A stretch of 64,000 bases of DNA from Mesoplasma syrphidae (lineage in GTDB: Bacteria; Bacillota_I; Bacilli_A; Mycoplasmatales; Mycoplasmataceae). Below the pieces are notes generated by a model. That model ran no database searches. It saw nothing but the letters and a program-made list of their open reading frames with translations, and was not told the DNA's origin. Positions 22,162 through 33,587 of the stretch are shown piece after piece; positions within the stretch are counted from its first letter, which is position 1; the number at the start of each line of letters is the position of its first letter. A program made the position numbers and the translations under genes. The stretch lies in the NCBI RefSeq assembly GCF_002843565.1, contig NZ_CP025257.1:248001-312000 (forward strand), written 5' to 3'.

Positions 22162-22872
22162 ATGTCATATAATAAAATATTAGACCGTGATTTAAAACAG
22201 TTAAGAGAAAGTATTGAAGATATGATCTTAGAAACAAAAGTCCAATATGCTGAAGCTTTTGAAGTTATCAAAAGTGGGGATCCAAATTCTGCTGAAATGA
22301 TTTTAGATCATGACAAAATTATTGATAATATGCAAAATGAATTTACATCAACAGCATTGTGAAAAATTGCTAAACAGCAATTGGTTGCCAAAGATTTACG
22401 TCTAGCAGTTGGAGGAATTTTAATTTCTCGTGAAATTGAACGAATTGCAGATTATGCCAAAAAAATTACCAAGTTTTATGTTCAGTATAAACCGACTAAA
22501 AAGTATACAAATTCAATTATTAAAATGTTTCAAATCATTATTGACATGTTAGATGCAATTTCAATAATTTTTGAAGCTTACTCAATTGATAATGCGAAAG
22601 TTGTTTATAAACTCGAACAATCATTGAATAATGAATTTCAAGAAGTTTATAAATATCTAATTAAAATTTTGCGTAAAGTTGAAGCAAATGAGGAAGCTGA
22701 AGAAATTGGGGAAGCAATGAAGCAGGTTAAAAACTTGGAAAGAGCAGGAGACCACTTATTAAATGTCCAAGAAATTGTTACTTTTGTACGAACAGGAAAA
22801 TTTGAAGATGCTTCACAAATTCAAGAATTGATCGAAGAACAAATGAGTTTTACAGCAGTTTTAGAAAAATAA
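22162..22872 (+). CDS. phoU: Phosphate transport regulator PhoU
   Basis: 236 residues, two tandem PhoU helical domains. Characteristic metal-binding patterns are REIERIADYAKKI (first domain) and VKNLERAGDHLLNVQEIV (second). PhoU restrains Pst transport when phosphate is plentiful and, where present, signals to PhoR; no two-component genes are seen here, so a direct effect on the transporter is likelier. The ATG has a strong GGAGG upstream. Confidence 0.94.
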
Positions 22873-22894
22873 TTGTTAAACATAGAGAACTTTG

Positions 22895-22925
22895 AAATTA
22901 AACTACGGTTTAATTTTTTTTGTTT
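22895..22925 (+). terminator. Terminator of the pst operon
   Basis: AAATTAAAC (22895-22903) and GTTTAATTT (22908-22916) around a TACG tetraloop, followed by a T-run. Confidence 0.78.
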
Positions 22926-22993
22926 TTAAATCCCAAGAACTTTTTTGGCTTAACAAGGTAAAATATTTGTAATATGAAAGAATAGGTGAAGCA

Positions 22994-24865
22994 ATGAGTA
23001 AGTATCAAGAAATCGAAGATCCAGTTAATTCTTATCGATCTCAGTATCAAGAACAAGCGAATAATAATATTGAAAATTATTTTGAAAATTTGGTTAAGAC
23101 TTCACGGATTGATATTCAAGCTAATCGCGAAACAGTCGGAAAAATTAATAAGCTGCTTTTAAAAATTTCTCAATTGGACAGTTTAATATCTAAGCTTCGC
23201 AAGCAAAAATCACTACTGACAATTTTGAATATTTTACTATTGATTACAGGCATTGTTGGCTTCATTTTTGGAATTGTAAATTGACAAACTTGATCTCTTG
23301 GAGTTATTTCAGGAGTTGTGATTGGGAGTTGTGTCGGATTTAGTTTAATTTTTGTATTTTGAAGGATAATTAAAAGAAGGATTAATCCTAAAATTCAAAA
23401 TCATAGTATTGAACGTCAAAAGCTTGATACTGAAAAGCAACAATTTGAAGATGAAGCTTGAATTCAAATGGCCAATTTAAATTCGCTATTTGAATTTGAT
23501 GATACTACAAAAATATTTAGTAAAACTTTACCATCAATTGTATTTGATTCATATTTAACAGAAAACCGTTTGCAGCAATTTCTTAACCGAGGTCTAGAAG
23601 ATTATTCAAAATATTCTGATACCAGTGTAATTTTTGCCCAATCAGGAACAATCGGTCAAAATCCTTTTTTAATTTTAAAAACTTTGGAAAAAAAGATCAT
23701 TAATAAAACATACACTGGATCTTTGGTAATCACTTACACAGAACGAGTTCGCGATTCTCAGGGTAAGATGGTTTCACAAATGAGAACCCAAACGCTGTTT
23801 GCTTCGGTTGTTAAACCCTGCCCAAATTATTATGTCGATAGTGAGCTGATTTTTGCAAATGATGCAGCCCCAAATTTGAAATTTTCTAGAGTTCCTAGTA
23901 AAAAAGTTGATTCTGAAAATAACAAAAGCTATCAAAAGTTTATTGAAAAACGTGCTAAAAAAATTGACAAAGCAGCTGCCTCAGCTTCTTTGAAGGGATC
24001 AAATTTTAATGTTATGGCTAATAAGGAGTTTGAAGTAATGTTCAATGCTTTGGATAGAAATCATGAAATTGAATTTCGACTATTATTTAGTGCTTTAGCG
24101 CAACAACAATTGTTGAATTTAATTAAAAATCAAGATGATGGCTATGGTGATCATTTTTCATGAAATAAACATGATAACTTAAATTATCTTTTCAGCCCAC
24201 TAATGGAAAAAGATCTAGCAACTTATCCCGAGCGCTATATTTCTTATGACTATAATTATACCAAAAAAACTTTTATTGATTTTAACACTCAATTTTTTAA
24301 AGATGTTTATTTTGCATTAGCACCATTGCTAGCAGTTCCTTTATACCAGCAATTAGGAGTTGATGATAAATATGATTTCAAATTTGGAGATCAAATGTCT
24401 AGTTGGGAACTAGAAGTTTTAGCATACGGACATGAGAATGAACTTAAAAAAGTGATTGCAAGTGATGTCAATGCAATTATTAAAACTCAAGTTGTGGAAA
24501 CCACTGAAAACGGTCAAGAAATTGAAGCTCATGTTAGTGGGTATGAAACTTATCAACGAGTGGAATACGTTCCAATGTTTGGAAGAGACGGATTTTTACA
24601 TAATGTTCCAGTACCATGAGTTGAATACATTTCTGTTTCAAATGCTCAAAATATTGTTATTAAAACGATACCAAATTTAAAACGTGCCGATTATATTAAA
24701 GCTCTAAAGATTAACGATAGCAATGATGAGCAATCAGCCAATCAGTTTGGGATTAATCCTCAGCAAGTTCGTCTCTACAATAAACGAGTGTCAGTTATTA
24801 AAAATGATAATAGTAGTGAAAATATATATGAATACTTAAACAAGACTTTATGTCTTGAAAAATAA
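22994..24865 (+). CDS. DUF3137-type membrane protein paired with LemA
   Basis: 623 residues. The N-terminus is hydrophilic; two membrane helices lie at about 76-96 and 103-119, then a long cytoplasmic part. The segment FEVMFNALDRNHEIEFRLLF followed by SALAQQQLLNLIKN matches in pattern the DUF3137 core (F..F.V...D..EARY.LTP....LL.L), and DUF3137 genes often sit beside lemA, as here. The biochemical role of that family is unknown. Later parts (about 390-620) are not recognised. The end of the gene contains a CAAGAC/GTCTTG hairpin (24841-24857) without a T-tail. The assignment rests on the motif plus the neighbour. Confidence 0.7.
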
Positions 24866-24868
24866 TTG

Positions 24869-24874
24869 TATAAT
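24869..24874 (+). promoter_or_regulatory. Possible -10 before lemA
   Basis: TATAAT lies just after the preceding stop codon and 29 nt before the lemA start. It could give lemA a transcript of its own in addition to read-through. Confidence 0.4.
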
Positions 24875-24903
24875 CAAAATAACAATCAAAGGAGATTATA
24901 AAA

Positions 24904-25566
24904 ATGGCAAATGAATTAGATGAGTTAACAGGTCCAATTAATCAAGAGGGACGTGATATTAATGTTATTAATAAACAACTTAAAATGGAAGTTGGAACTG
25001 GGTCATTAGTATTTGAAATTATTTTATGAGTATTGTTTATCATTCCAGGGTTAGTTTTTTTAATGAAAAAGGTTAAGGCAAGAAATTATTTAAGTCAATT
25101 ACAACAGCGAATTAACGGAGCTGCTTCAGAAATTGATTCAATTATGGAGCAAAAAGTTATCATTTTAAGTGATGTTGTTAATTTAGTTAACCGTTCTGTT
25201 GATTTGGACAAATCAACTTTTATTGAAATTGCAAAGCAACGTTCAGGAAATCATTCTGACGCAGAGAGAAACGAGCTTTCAAAACAGCTTGATGTGAATC
25301 AGCGTAATATTAATTTGGCGTTTGAAAACTATCCACAATTAAAATCACAAGATACTATTATGAATGCTATGCAACAAAATAGTTATTTACAAAGAGAAAT
25401 TACAGCTGCAAGATCAAATTATAATGATTTAGTAACAACTTGAAATGAAAAAGTTAATACTTGGCCATCTTATAAAATTGTTGCTGCTAAAAAAGGATAT
25501 ACAACAAGAATTCCTTTTATTACTTCAACTGAAATAAAAGAAAGATCAAGAGAAACATTTTTTTAA
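24904..25566 (+). CDS. lemA: LemA family membrane protein
   Basis: 220 residues. A short N-terminal part is followed by one membrane helix (about 33-55, SLVFEIILWVLFIIPGLVFL) and the LemA helical domain (YLSQLQQRINGAASEIDSIMEQKVIILSDVVNLVNR, then YPQLKSQDTIMNAMQQNSYLQREITAARSNYNDLVTTWNEKVNTWPS), where the typical N-x-x-YP-L and E-x-x-I/L-x-x-A-R-x-x-YN patterns are clear. LemA proteins are single-helix inner-membrane proteins of unknown function, often partnered with DUF3137 proteins like the gene upstream. Shine-Dalgarno AAAGGAGA. Confidence 0.88.
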
Positions 25567-25574
25567 AATAAACT

Positions 25575-25598
25575 GAACCATTGGGTTCTTTTTATTTG
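25575..25598 (+). terminator. Terminator of lemA
   Basis: GAACC and GGTTC with an ATTG loop, then TTTTTATTT. Confidence 0.65.
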
Positions 25599-25631
25599 CC
25601 AAAATAGGCAGCAATTAATTATAGATAGATT

Positions 25632-25640
25632 TGGTATAAT
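25632..25640 (+). promoter_or_regulatory. Extended -10 promoter of ftsY
   Basis: TGGTATAAT, the same extended -10 as at smc, 28 nt before the ftsY start. Confidence 0.6.
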
Positions 25641-25667
25641 ATAACAAATAGCGAAAGAGGATGTTTT

Positions 25668-27065
25668 ATGGGATTTTGATCAAAGTTGAAAGAAAAAGTT
25701 TCTAAAAAAGATAATATTGTTGACGATAAATTGGATAAGCAAGCAATTGAAAAAAAAGTGAAAAGCTTATCAGATGAAAGTGAAATTAAAAAACCACCAC
25801 ATATTGAAGAATGTGAACCGCCAACTCCAGAATTTGGCATACCACCGAAAAAAGTAATTTGTCCAGCTAAACCAAAATCAATTTTAGATAAGGAAACGGT
25901 TACTGAAATAACTCCTTCATATGATTCAATTATTTTAGATACAGCTCCAACATATCAATTGGATGAAAATTCATCTAATTTAGTTTTGGAAGTTCAAGAT
26001 TCTAGCAATAAACCGGCTGAATTTGAGGAAACTCAATTTAATGAGCCACGTTTTTCTCCAACTAAAAAAGCTTTAAAAAAAACTCAAAGAGATTTAAAAA
26101 GAAAGCAAAAAGAGGCCGTTAAAAAAGAAAAAGCTGAAAAAGCAATGTTGAAATCAGCATTAGATTTTTCTAAAGATATTAAAAAATTATCAAAGAAATA
26201 TAAGGAAGCTGATGATGAGTTTTTTGAAGATCTAGAAGAAGTGCTAATTAAAACTGATATGGGAATGAAAATGGTTTTGCAAATTTCAAAAGCAATGCAA
26301 AAGCGTGTTAAAAAAACTACCGATTTTAATGAAATTAAAGAGCTGTTAATTGAAGAACTTTATGAAGCATATTTAGACAAAGATAAAAAGCCATATTATT
26401 TAAATTTTGTTGAAGGTCGCTTAAATATTTTTATGGTTGTTGGGGTTAATGGAACTGGAAAAACAACTTCACTGTCTAAAATTGCTAACTTTTATGCTGA
26501 ACAAGGTTATAAGGTTTTAATTGCTGCTGGCGATACTTTTAGGGCCGGAGCAGTTGAACAATTAGAAGAATGAGTTAAAACTCGCTTAGATAATAAAGTT
26601 GACTTAATTAAAGGTAAAAAGGCTCATCAAGATCCTTCTAGTGTTATTTTTGATGCAATTGAGCAAGCACAGGTTGGTAAGTATGATTTGCTATTAATTG
26701 ATACTGCTGGTCGTTTACAAAATAAAGTAAACTTAATGAAGGAACTTGAAAAAATGCATCAAATTGTGCATCGTTTTGATAAGGCAGCACCGCATGAATT
26801 ATTATTAGTGATTGATGCAACAACTGGCCAAAATGGAGTTATTCAAGCACAACAATTTGGTGAAGTTACAAAAGTAAGTGGAATCGTGTTAACAAAAATG
26901 GATGGAACCAGCAAGGGTGGAATTGCTTTAGCTATTAAAGACCAGTTAAATATCCCAGTTAAATTAATGGGTATTGGAGAGCAAGTCGATGATATTATTG
27001 AATTTGATTTGGAAAAATATATCTATGGATTGGTCGCAGGATTTATGGAAGAAACCGAAGAATAG
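25668..27065 (+). CDS. ftsY: Signal recognition particle receptor FtsY
   Basis: 465 residues. GTPase that receives ribosome-SRP complexes at the membrane. The first 160 or so residues are an acidic, then Lys-rich, low-complexity A domain. The NG domain follows: N helices with SKKYKEADDEFFEDLEEVLIKTDMG, P-loop GVNGTGKTT near 258, AAGDTFRAGAVEQL, DTAGRLQNKVNL, and TKMDGTSKGG (guanine specificity, TKxD). The end GEQVDDIIEFDLEKYIYGLV is typical of FtsY. The start MGFWSKLKEK includes one TGA codon and probably forms the membrane-targeting helix. It heads an operon with ylxM and ymdB. Confidence 0.96.
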
Positions 27066-27074
27066 AGGAATAAT

Positions 27075-27407
27075 ATGACAAACATGACAAATGGATTAAA
27101 CAATAAAGTGGAGTTATCAGTGTTATTTCGTTTGTATAAAAATTTATTAACTTCAAAACAAATAGACTATTTTGAATTATATAATGAAGAAGATTTGTCC
27201 CTACAAGAAATTGCCTTAGAATTAAATGTATCTCGAGCAGCTGTTCATGACTCAATCACCAAAACAACTAAACTTTTATACGAATTTGAAGAAAAATTAA
27301 GATTGCACCAACAAGTAAATATGATCCAGGAAATTGTTAAATCAGCGAGTCAATCTGAAAATGAAGAGGTTAAAAAAATTATTGAGAAATTGGAGAAAAT
27401 TATATAA
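27075..27407 (+). CDS. ylxM: YlxM/p13-like SRP-associated DNA-binding-type protein
   Basis: 110 residues, UPF0122 family. Sigma-factor region 4-like helix-turn-helix: VLFRLYKNLLTSKQIDYFELYNEEDLSLQEIALELNVSRAAVHDSI. In Firmicutes it is encoded next to ffh/ftsY and affects SRP function. Here it lies between ftsY (9 nt gap) and ymdB (1-nt overlap), so it is clearly co-expressed. Two possible ATGs (27075 and 27084) are in frame; the first has GAGG at a suitable distance. Confidence 0.9.
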   Translation: MTNMTNGLNNKVELSVLFRLYKNLLTSKQIDYFELYNEEDLSLQEIALELNVSRAAVHDSITKTTKLLYEFEEKLRLHQQVNMIQEIVKSASQSENEEVKKIIEKLEKII

Positions 27408-28174
27408 TGAATATATTAATGATTGGGGATGTTTATGCCAGATCAGGAAGAGAATGTTTTGAAATGAATATTGCTAAAATTGTAGCAGATCATAAGATTG
27501 ATTTTATTGTAGTAAATGGTGAGAACACTTCACATGGCAAATCGCTTTTGAAGGAACATTATCATTTTTATAAAAATTTAGGTGTTGATGTTATCACAAG
27601 TGGAAATCATATTTTTAAGCACAAGCAAGTTTTAGAATACATTGATCAAACTCCTGATTTATTAAAACCACTTAATATGAGCGCTTATACTCCTGGAAAC
27701 GGGTATGTTATTGTTGAAAAACAAAATAAGAGAGTTTGTGTTTTGAATTTGATGGGAACTACATTTATGGATAAGGCAAATAGTACTTATGAAGCAATGG
27801 ATCAATTCCTGGACTTAAATTTACAATATGATATTTTACTAGTTGATTTTCATGCTGAAGCCAGCGCTGAAAAGTTGGCTTTTGCTTGGAACTATGATGG
27901 TATTATTACTGGTTTCGTAGGAACTCATACGCACGTTCAAACAGCTGATGAACGCCTGTTACCTAAAGGTACTGCTTATATAACTGATTTAGGAATGACA
28001 GGAGCAATTAATTCAATTATTGGAGCGGAACCAGAACCCGTTATATGAAAAGAAAAAACTGGCCTGCCTACTCGTTTTGAGCCAGCCAAAGGTCCAAGTA
28101 GTTTAACTGGAGCGGTTATAAAAATTGATAATGTAACCAATAACGCTGTCTCTATTATTAGAATAAAATATTAA
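27407..28174 (+). CDS. ymdB: YmdB-type metallophosphodiesterase
   Basis: 255 residues, TIGR00282 family. Metal-binding motifs: MIGDVYARSGR (start), VVNGENTSHG, TSGNHIFKHKQ, VDFHAEASAEK and FVGTHTHVQTADE. B. subtilis YmdB hydrolyses cyclic nucleotides in vitro and controls late-growth gene expression; the mollicute substrate is not known. The ATG overlaps the ylxM stop (TAATG). Confidence 0.92.
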
Positions 28175-28197
28175 AAGGCTATGAAAATAGCTTTTTT
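28173..28197 (+). terminator. Terminator of ftsY-ylxM-ymdB
   Basis: GCTAT (28178-28182) and ATAGC (28187-28191) with a GAAA loop, flanked by AAAAG and CTTTTTT; it begins at the ymdB stop. Confidence 0.75.
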
Positions 28198-28265
28198 ATT
28201 GCTTTATAGTGATTGGCAAAATACTAATTCAAACTAATTCTATAGTTAGTTATTTTAGGTTAAGG

Positions 28266-28271
28266 TATAAT
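28266..28271 (+). promoter_or_regulatory. -10 promoter element of metK
   Basis: TATAAT, 49 nt before the metK start. The leader is far too short for a SAM-I riboswitch. Confidence 0.5.
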
Positions 28272-28319
28272 AATATAGTATGAAAATACGCATTAACGTA
28301 AAAGGAAAAATAGAGAAAT

Positions 28320-29459
28320 ATGAGAAATTTATTTACTAGTGAAAGTGTGTCTGAAGGGCATCCAGATAAAATTTGCGATCAAATATCAGACGCAATTTTA
28401 GATGAAGTTTTAAAACAAGACCCTAATGCAAAAGTTGCATGTGAAACTTTTGCAACAACTAATTATTTATTAATTGGAGGACAAATATCAACAACGGCAA
28501 TTGTTGATTATGAAAAAGTTGCGCGTGACGTTTTGAGAAAAATTGGATACAACAACGATGATTATGGAATCAATGCTGAGACATGCAGAATTGAGCTGCG
28601 AATTGAAGAGCAATCTCATGATATTGCATTAGGAATTGATTTAACTGAACAACTGATTGGTGCCGGAGACCAAGGAATTATGTTTGGATATGCAACAAAC
28701 GAATCAAAAACTTATTTGCCCTTAGCAATTACCATTGCGCATGAATTGGTTTATACAGCATCAAAATTGCGCAAGCAAAAAACTTTTAAATGAGCACGAC
28801 CTGATATGAAATCTCAAGTAACAATTGACTATACAGATTTGGAAAATCCTAAAATTAATACAATTTTAATGTCAATTCAACATGATGCTGATTTTAATGA
28901 TGCGGAGTTTAAAGCTTATATTAAATCTAATATTATGGACAAAGTGGCCTTAGACTTTGGCTTAAACACGGATTTTAAAGTCTTAATTAATCCAACAGGA
29001 AGATTTGTTATTGGAGGACCCCAAGGAGACACAGGTTTAACTGGGCGTAAAATAATTGTTGATACTTATGGAGGATATGCTCGTCATGGTGGAGGAGCAT
29101 TTTCAGGCAAGGATTCGACAAAAGTTGATCGCTCAGCAGCGTATATGGCACGTTATGCAGCGAAAAATTTAGTTGCTGCAGGACTAGCAGATAAAATAGA
29201 AATTCAAGTAAGCTATGCAATTGGAGTAGCTGAACCAGTTTCAATCTTTGTTGAAACATTTGGTACTGAAAAAATTGCTAAGGAATCAATTTTAAAAGCG
29301 CTAGATGAAAACTTTGATTTTTCAGTTTATAACTTAATTAAGGAATTAGATTTGAGAAAACCGGTTTTTTTAAAAACATCAACTTATGGACATTTTGGTA
29401 AAGCTGACTTTAGCTGGGAAAAACTTGACAAAGTTGAAGTATTACGAAAATATCTATAA
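28320..29459 (+). CDS. metK: S-adenosylmethionine synthetase
   Basis: 379 residues; makes SAM from methionine and ATP, a methyl donor for RNA and the type I methylase encoded further right. Motifs: SVSEGHPDKICDQISDAILD at the N-terminus, GAGDQGIMFGYATNES in the middle, GRFVIGGPQGDTGLTGRKIIVDTYGG, and GGGAFSGKDSTKVDRSAAYMARY with the catalytic Lys/Asp pattern. Length and motifs are normal. Confidence 0.97.
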
Positions 29460-29483
29460 AATAGTATGAAAGGGGACAAAAAT

Positions 29484-30152
29484 ATGAAATTAGAAGTGAT
29501 AGCTGCTAGTATTGAAGATATCGATATGATTAATCAATCATCAGCAGATAGAATTGAATTTTGCAAAAATTTAGAAGTCGGTGGACTAACTCCATCATAT
29601 ACTGATATTGAAATTGCCGGAAACATTTCGAAATTGCCAGTAAATATTATGTTGCGTCCAACAGCAAGAGATTTCTTCTATAGTGAAGAAGAATTTCAAA
29701 TAATGCTTCAAGATTTAGAATTTATAGTAACTACAAAAGTTGCGGGAGTGGTTGTAGGAATTATTACGCCAGAAGGGGAAATTAATGTTGAAAGAATGAA
29801 ACAAATTACCGCTAAACGTGGTAATAAAACAGTTACTTTTCATAAGGCCTTTGATAACTTAGTAGACTTTAAAAAATCTTTAGATATTTTACAAGAACTA
29901 GGAGTTGAAACTGTTTTAACATCAGGGGGTAGTGATATTAATAAAAATCTTGAAATTTTACAAGAATTAAAAGATTATAATAAAGTTACTGTATTAGTTG
30001 GTGGCGGTGTTAATTTTGACAATATTGAAAAAGTTGTTGAAGCTGCTAATGAAATTCATGTAGGAACTGCAATTAGAGAAAAAAAATCATGAAGTTCACC
30101 AATTTCGATTGATAAAATTAATGAGATGAAAACATTTTTAACAGAAAGTTAA
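29484..30152 (+). CDS. cutC: CutC family protein
   Basis: 222 residues, a TIM-barrel family named for copper homeostasis although its enzymatic role is unsettled. Typical segments: EVIAASIEDIDMINQSSADRIEFCKNLEVGGLTPS, NIMLRPTARDFFYS, VTFHKAFD, VLTSGGSD and VHVGTAIR-like EIHVGTAIREKK. The ATG at 29484 is preferred because AAAGGGGA lies 8 nt upstream; an in-frame ATG at 29466 precedes that site. It follows metK after 24 nt and is probably co-transcribed. Confidence 0.88.
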
Positions 30153-30171
30153 TTATAAATTCCAAAATTTT

Positions 30172-30195
30172 AAAAGCACTTAGGTGCTTTTTTAT
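30172..30195 (+). terminator. Terminator of metK-cutC
   Basis: AAAAGCAC and GTGCTTTT (8 bp) with a TTAG loop and further T. Confidence 0.75.
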
Positions 30196-30219
30196 ATACA
30201 ATAATTGAAAGAGGTAATT

Positions 30220-31536
30220 ATGGGAAAAGTTGTCAAAATAATTGGAGCAGGATTAGCAGGAACAGAGGCAGCTTATCAATTGGCAAAACACGGTGTTAAA
30301 GTTAAACTATATGAATCAAAATTTATAAATCCAAATCCTGTTCAAAAAACTGACCAACTAGCTGAATTGGTATGTTCAAATACACTTCGTAGTCGTTCAA
30401 AAACTAATGCTGTTGGGATTTTAAAAACAGAGTTAGAAGCTTTTGATTCATTGGTAATTAGAGCAGCTTATGCAAATCAAATTCCCGGTGACGATGCTTT
30501 AGCAGTTGATCGTTTAGAATTTTCTCAATACATTACAAAAATGATTAATAATGAACCAAATATTGAAATAATTTCTGAAGATGTCTTAGCAATTGACGAT
30601 GAAAATGAAATTACTATTATTGCTTCAGGACCATTAACAACTGATAACTTAAAAGCTGAAATTCAACGATTAATTGGTAATCAAAAGCTTTACTTTATGG
30701 ATGCTTCAGCACCAATTATTGAAAAGGCCTCAATTGATTTCTCCCAAGTTTATTTAAATTCGCGCCATAAAACCGGGGATGGTGAATACATCTGTATTCC
30801 ATTAACTGAACATCAATTTAATGAATTTCATAACGCATTAGTAAGTGCTGAAGTTGTTAAAACTAAAGAGTTTGAAAAGGAAATTTTCTTTAGAGGATGT
30901 CAACCGATTGAACAAATGGCAAAACAAGGTAAAAGGGTTTTATTAAATGGCCCAATGTCACCAAATAATTTACCAATGCCAAATGGTGAAATTCCCTTTG
31001 CGGTTGTTCAACTTCGTCAAGACAATGCAATTGATACTTTGTATAATTTTGTTGGTTTTCAAACAAATTTGAAATGACCCGAGCAAAAACGAATTTTAAA
31101 AACTTTGCCCGGAATGAATAATCTTGAAATTGTTCGTTATGGAGTTATGCATAAAAATTATTATATTAATTCTCCTAAAATCTTAAACCATAAACTGCAA
31201 GTGATGCGTAAGAAAAATGTCTTTTTTGCTGGTCAAATTACTGGAGTTGAAGGATATGTTGAATCTACAGCATTAGGTGTTGTAGCAGCATTGGGAGTAT
31301 TAAGCATATTAAATAACAAGAAACTTCCAAAAATGCCAAATACTACTGTTATTGGGGCTTTAACAAACTATGTGACAAATGAAAAACTTAAGAAATTTAA
31401 TCCAATGAAAGCTAATATGGGTATTCTTGATCGTAGCGCTAGTGATCAGAGTGAATTATTTTCTTATAATCAATCAGTTATTGACTTGAACGCTTATCTT
31501 GAAGAAATAAAAGATATAATAAAACCAGTGGAGTAA
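30220..31536 (+). CDS. trmFO: Folate/FAD-dependent uridine methyltransferase (TrmFO/RlmFO)
   Basis: 438 residues. Uses methylene-THF and FAD to make 5-methyluridine in RNA. N-terminal FAD-binding Rossmann motif [40 protein letters not shown] with a conserved Cys, [12 protein letters not shown] with the second conserved Cys, and [18 protein letters not shown] near the C-terminus. In Bacillus the target is U54 of tRNA; an M. capricolum homologue (RlmFO) modifies U1939 of 23S rRNA instead, so the target here is open. The ATG at 30220 is supported by GAGG 6 nt upstream. manA follows closely. Confidence 0.92.
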
Positions 31537-31563
31537 CACTATACAAAGGATGAGATGAGATAT

Positions 31564-32481
31564 ATGCAAATTGTTAAATTAAAGCCATTCTTTTCTGAAA
31601 AAATTTGAGGTTGTTCAAAGTTAAAAGATTTTGGATTTGAAATTCCTGAAAATAAAAAAATTGGAGAGGCTTGAGTTATTTCAGCTCATAACAACGGAAT
31701 GAGTTATCTAACAGATGGTTTATTTAAAGATCAAGCTTTGAAAACAGTATTTGAAAATAATCGAAACTTATTTGGTAACTATCAAGGAGAATATCCGTTG
31801 TTGGCCAAAATTATTACAGCTGATGATTATTTATCAGTTCAAGTTCATCCTGATGATCAATATGCGATGGCTAAACACAAACAATTGGGAAAACCTGAAA
31901 GTTGATATATTTTAGATTGTCCTAAAGATGCTAAAATTATTTATGGTCACACTGCTCAATCAAAAGCAGAATTAGAATCAATGATTGAAAATGGAAAATG
32001 ACAAGAGTTATTAAAAGAAGAATCTATTAAGCCAGGAGATTTTTTATTTGTAGATACAGGTAAAATTCACGCGATTACTCCAGGAGTAACAGTTTATGAA
32101 TTGCAACGTTCAAGTGATATAACATACAGATTATATGATTATGATCGTTTAGATGACCAAAGCCAACCAAGAAGATTGGATTTGCAAGATTCAATTAATT
32201 GTACGATTGTTCCTGATTCTAAGAGTTTAATTATTCAGAATGCTGAAAAAAAGATTTTTTCTTCTTCTGTATTTTCAATTTATATACTAAATGCTGATCA
32301 AGAAAGTGAATTTATTCTTGATGAAGAAGCTAGTTGATTGCAGTTTACAGTTATTAGTGGAACAGGAACTATTAATGACCAACATTTTAAAGCAGGCGAA
32401 TCAGCAATATCTTTGGGAAAACTTGAACCAATTAAAGTTACTGGTAATTTACAAGTAATTATTTCGTGAATAAAAAAATAA
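31564..32481 (+). CDS. manA: Mannose-6-phosphate isomerase, class I
   Basis: 305 residues; interconverts mannose-6-P and fructose-6-P, feeding PTS-imported mannose to glycolysis. Motifs: KPFFSEKIWGCSKLKDFG, IGEAWVIS, PLLAKIITADDYLSVQVHPDD with zinc ligands (Gln, His), PESWYILDC, GDFLFVDTGKIHAI (zinc His) and YELQRSSDITYRLYDYDR. An alternative start (ATG 31555, in frame) is closer to the AAAGGA ribosome site; either adds or removes three residues. Confidence 0.94.
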
Positions 32482-32500
32482 ACCAAAAGGTTTATTTTTT
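32476..32500 (+). terminator. Terminator overlapping the manA stop
   Basis: AAATAAACC and GGTTTATTT with an AAAA loop followed by TTT; the left arm contains the TAA. Confidence 0.7.
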
Positions 32501-32546
32501 TATTGACAATTTAAATGTAAAATTAAACATAAAGGAAGTGCAAGAA

Positions 32547-33530
32547 ATGTTAAAACTTAAAGATATTTCAACCGAATTAAATTCAGTTGAACTTCTAGCA
32601 AGGGTTGAGCGAGTAATTGTTTCAACTGGAAGTAACGGAAGTAATTATATGATTGTTCATTTAGCTGATGCAACCGGAAGAGTTGAAGCGCGTAAATGAG
32701 TAGTAACTGATCAAGATCGTGAACTTATTAAACCAAATAGCTATATTTATTTTAAAGAAATCATTCCAAATGAGTTTAGAGGAATTTTACAATTGAAAAT
32801 TGGAGATTATGAAATTTGAGATGAAGAGAAAGTTGCACAAAAAGGATTTCAAAATTCTGATTTCTTTGTAGTAGCACCGGTCAATATTGAAAAGCAATAT
32901 GCTAATTTAATGGAATTATTAGAAAAAGTTTCAAATCCAACTTTCAAAGCATTGACAATTGGATTAATTAAGAAATATGAAAAAGAATTTTTAATTTATC
33001 CAGCAGCAATGACAATTCACCATAATGTAACTGGGGGATTATTTTGACATAGTTATACATTAGTTAAAAATTGTTTAGCAATTAGAGAAAATTATTTGTA
33101 TGCAGCTATTGATTGAGATTTGTTAATCTGTGGAGCAATTCTTCATGATATTGGAAAAATCTTTGAACTTGTAGATCAAACAGCTACTGATTATAGTTTA
33201 GAAGGTAAACTATTAGGTCATATTAGTATTGGAAATGCGGAATTATACAAAATGGCTGAAGAATTAAACATTGCCAAAGATGAATCAGGGAAAATTAATT
33301 CTGATTTAACATTATTACAACATATGATTTTGGCAAGTCATGGGAAAAAAGAGTATGGTTCACCAACTGAACCTAATATTATTGAAGCTGTTATTTTATC
33401 AACATTTGATAATTTGGATGCAAGAATTTTTAAAATCAACGATGAGTTAACTAAAGTTGAGCAAGGATCTTGAACAGGAAGAATTTTAAGTGAAGATGGG
33501 AAAATGTATTTAAAACATTATAAAAAATAA
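32547..33530 (+). CDS. yhaM: 3'-5' exoribonuclease YhaM-like (OB + HD domain)
   Basis: 327 residues. An N-terminal OB-fold (VERVIVSTGSNGSNYMIVHLADATGRVEARKW) is followed by an HD phosphohydrolase domain (HHNVTGGLFWHSYTLVKNC, then the HD pair in CGAILHDIGKI, LLGHISIG, LLQHMILASHGKKEYGSP). This order is that of YhaM/CbfA, an RNA and ssDNA 3'-5' exonuclease. ATG chosen after AAAGGAAG; an in-frame GTG lies 9 nt upstream. TTGACA at 32503-32508, directly after the manA terminator, may belong to its promoter. Confidence 0.92.
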
Positions 33531-33587
33531 GTGTTATTAAAGCAAAATAAAGCTTATTAAAAACTTTTACACAGTAATTTAAATAAG

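Noticed and set aside
24841-24857. Hairpin at the end of the DUF3137 gene as a terminator
   Set aside because: The stem is followed by an A-rich stretch without a T-run.
28198-28319. SAM riboswitch before metK
   Set aside because: The leader after the -10 is about 45 nt and lacks any SAM-I or SAM-II like pairing.
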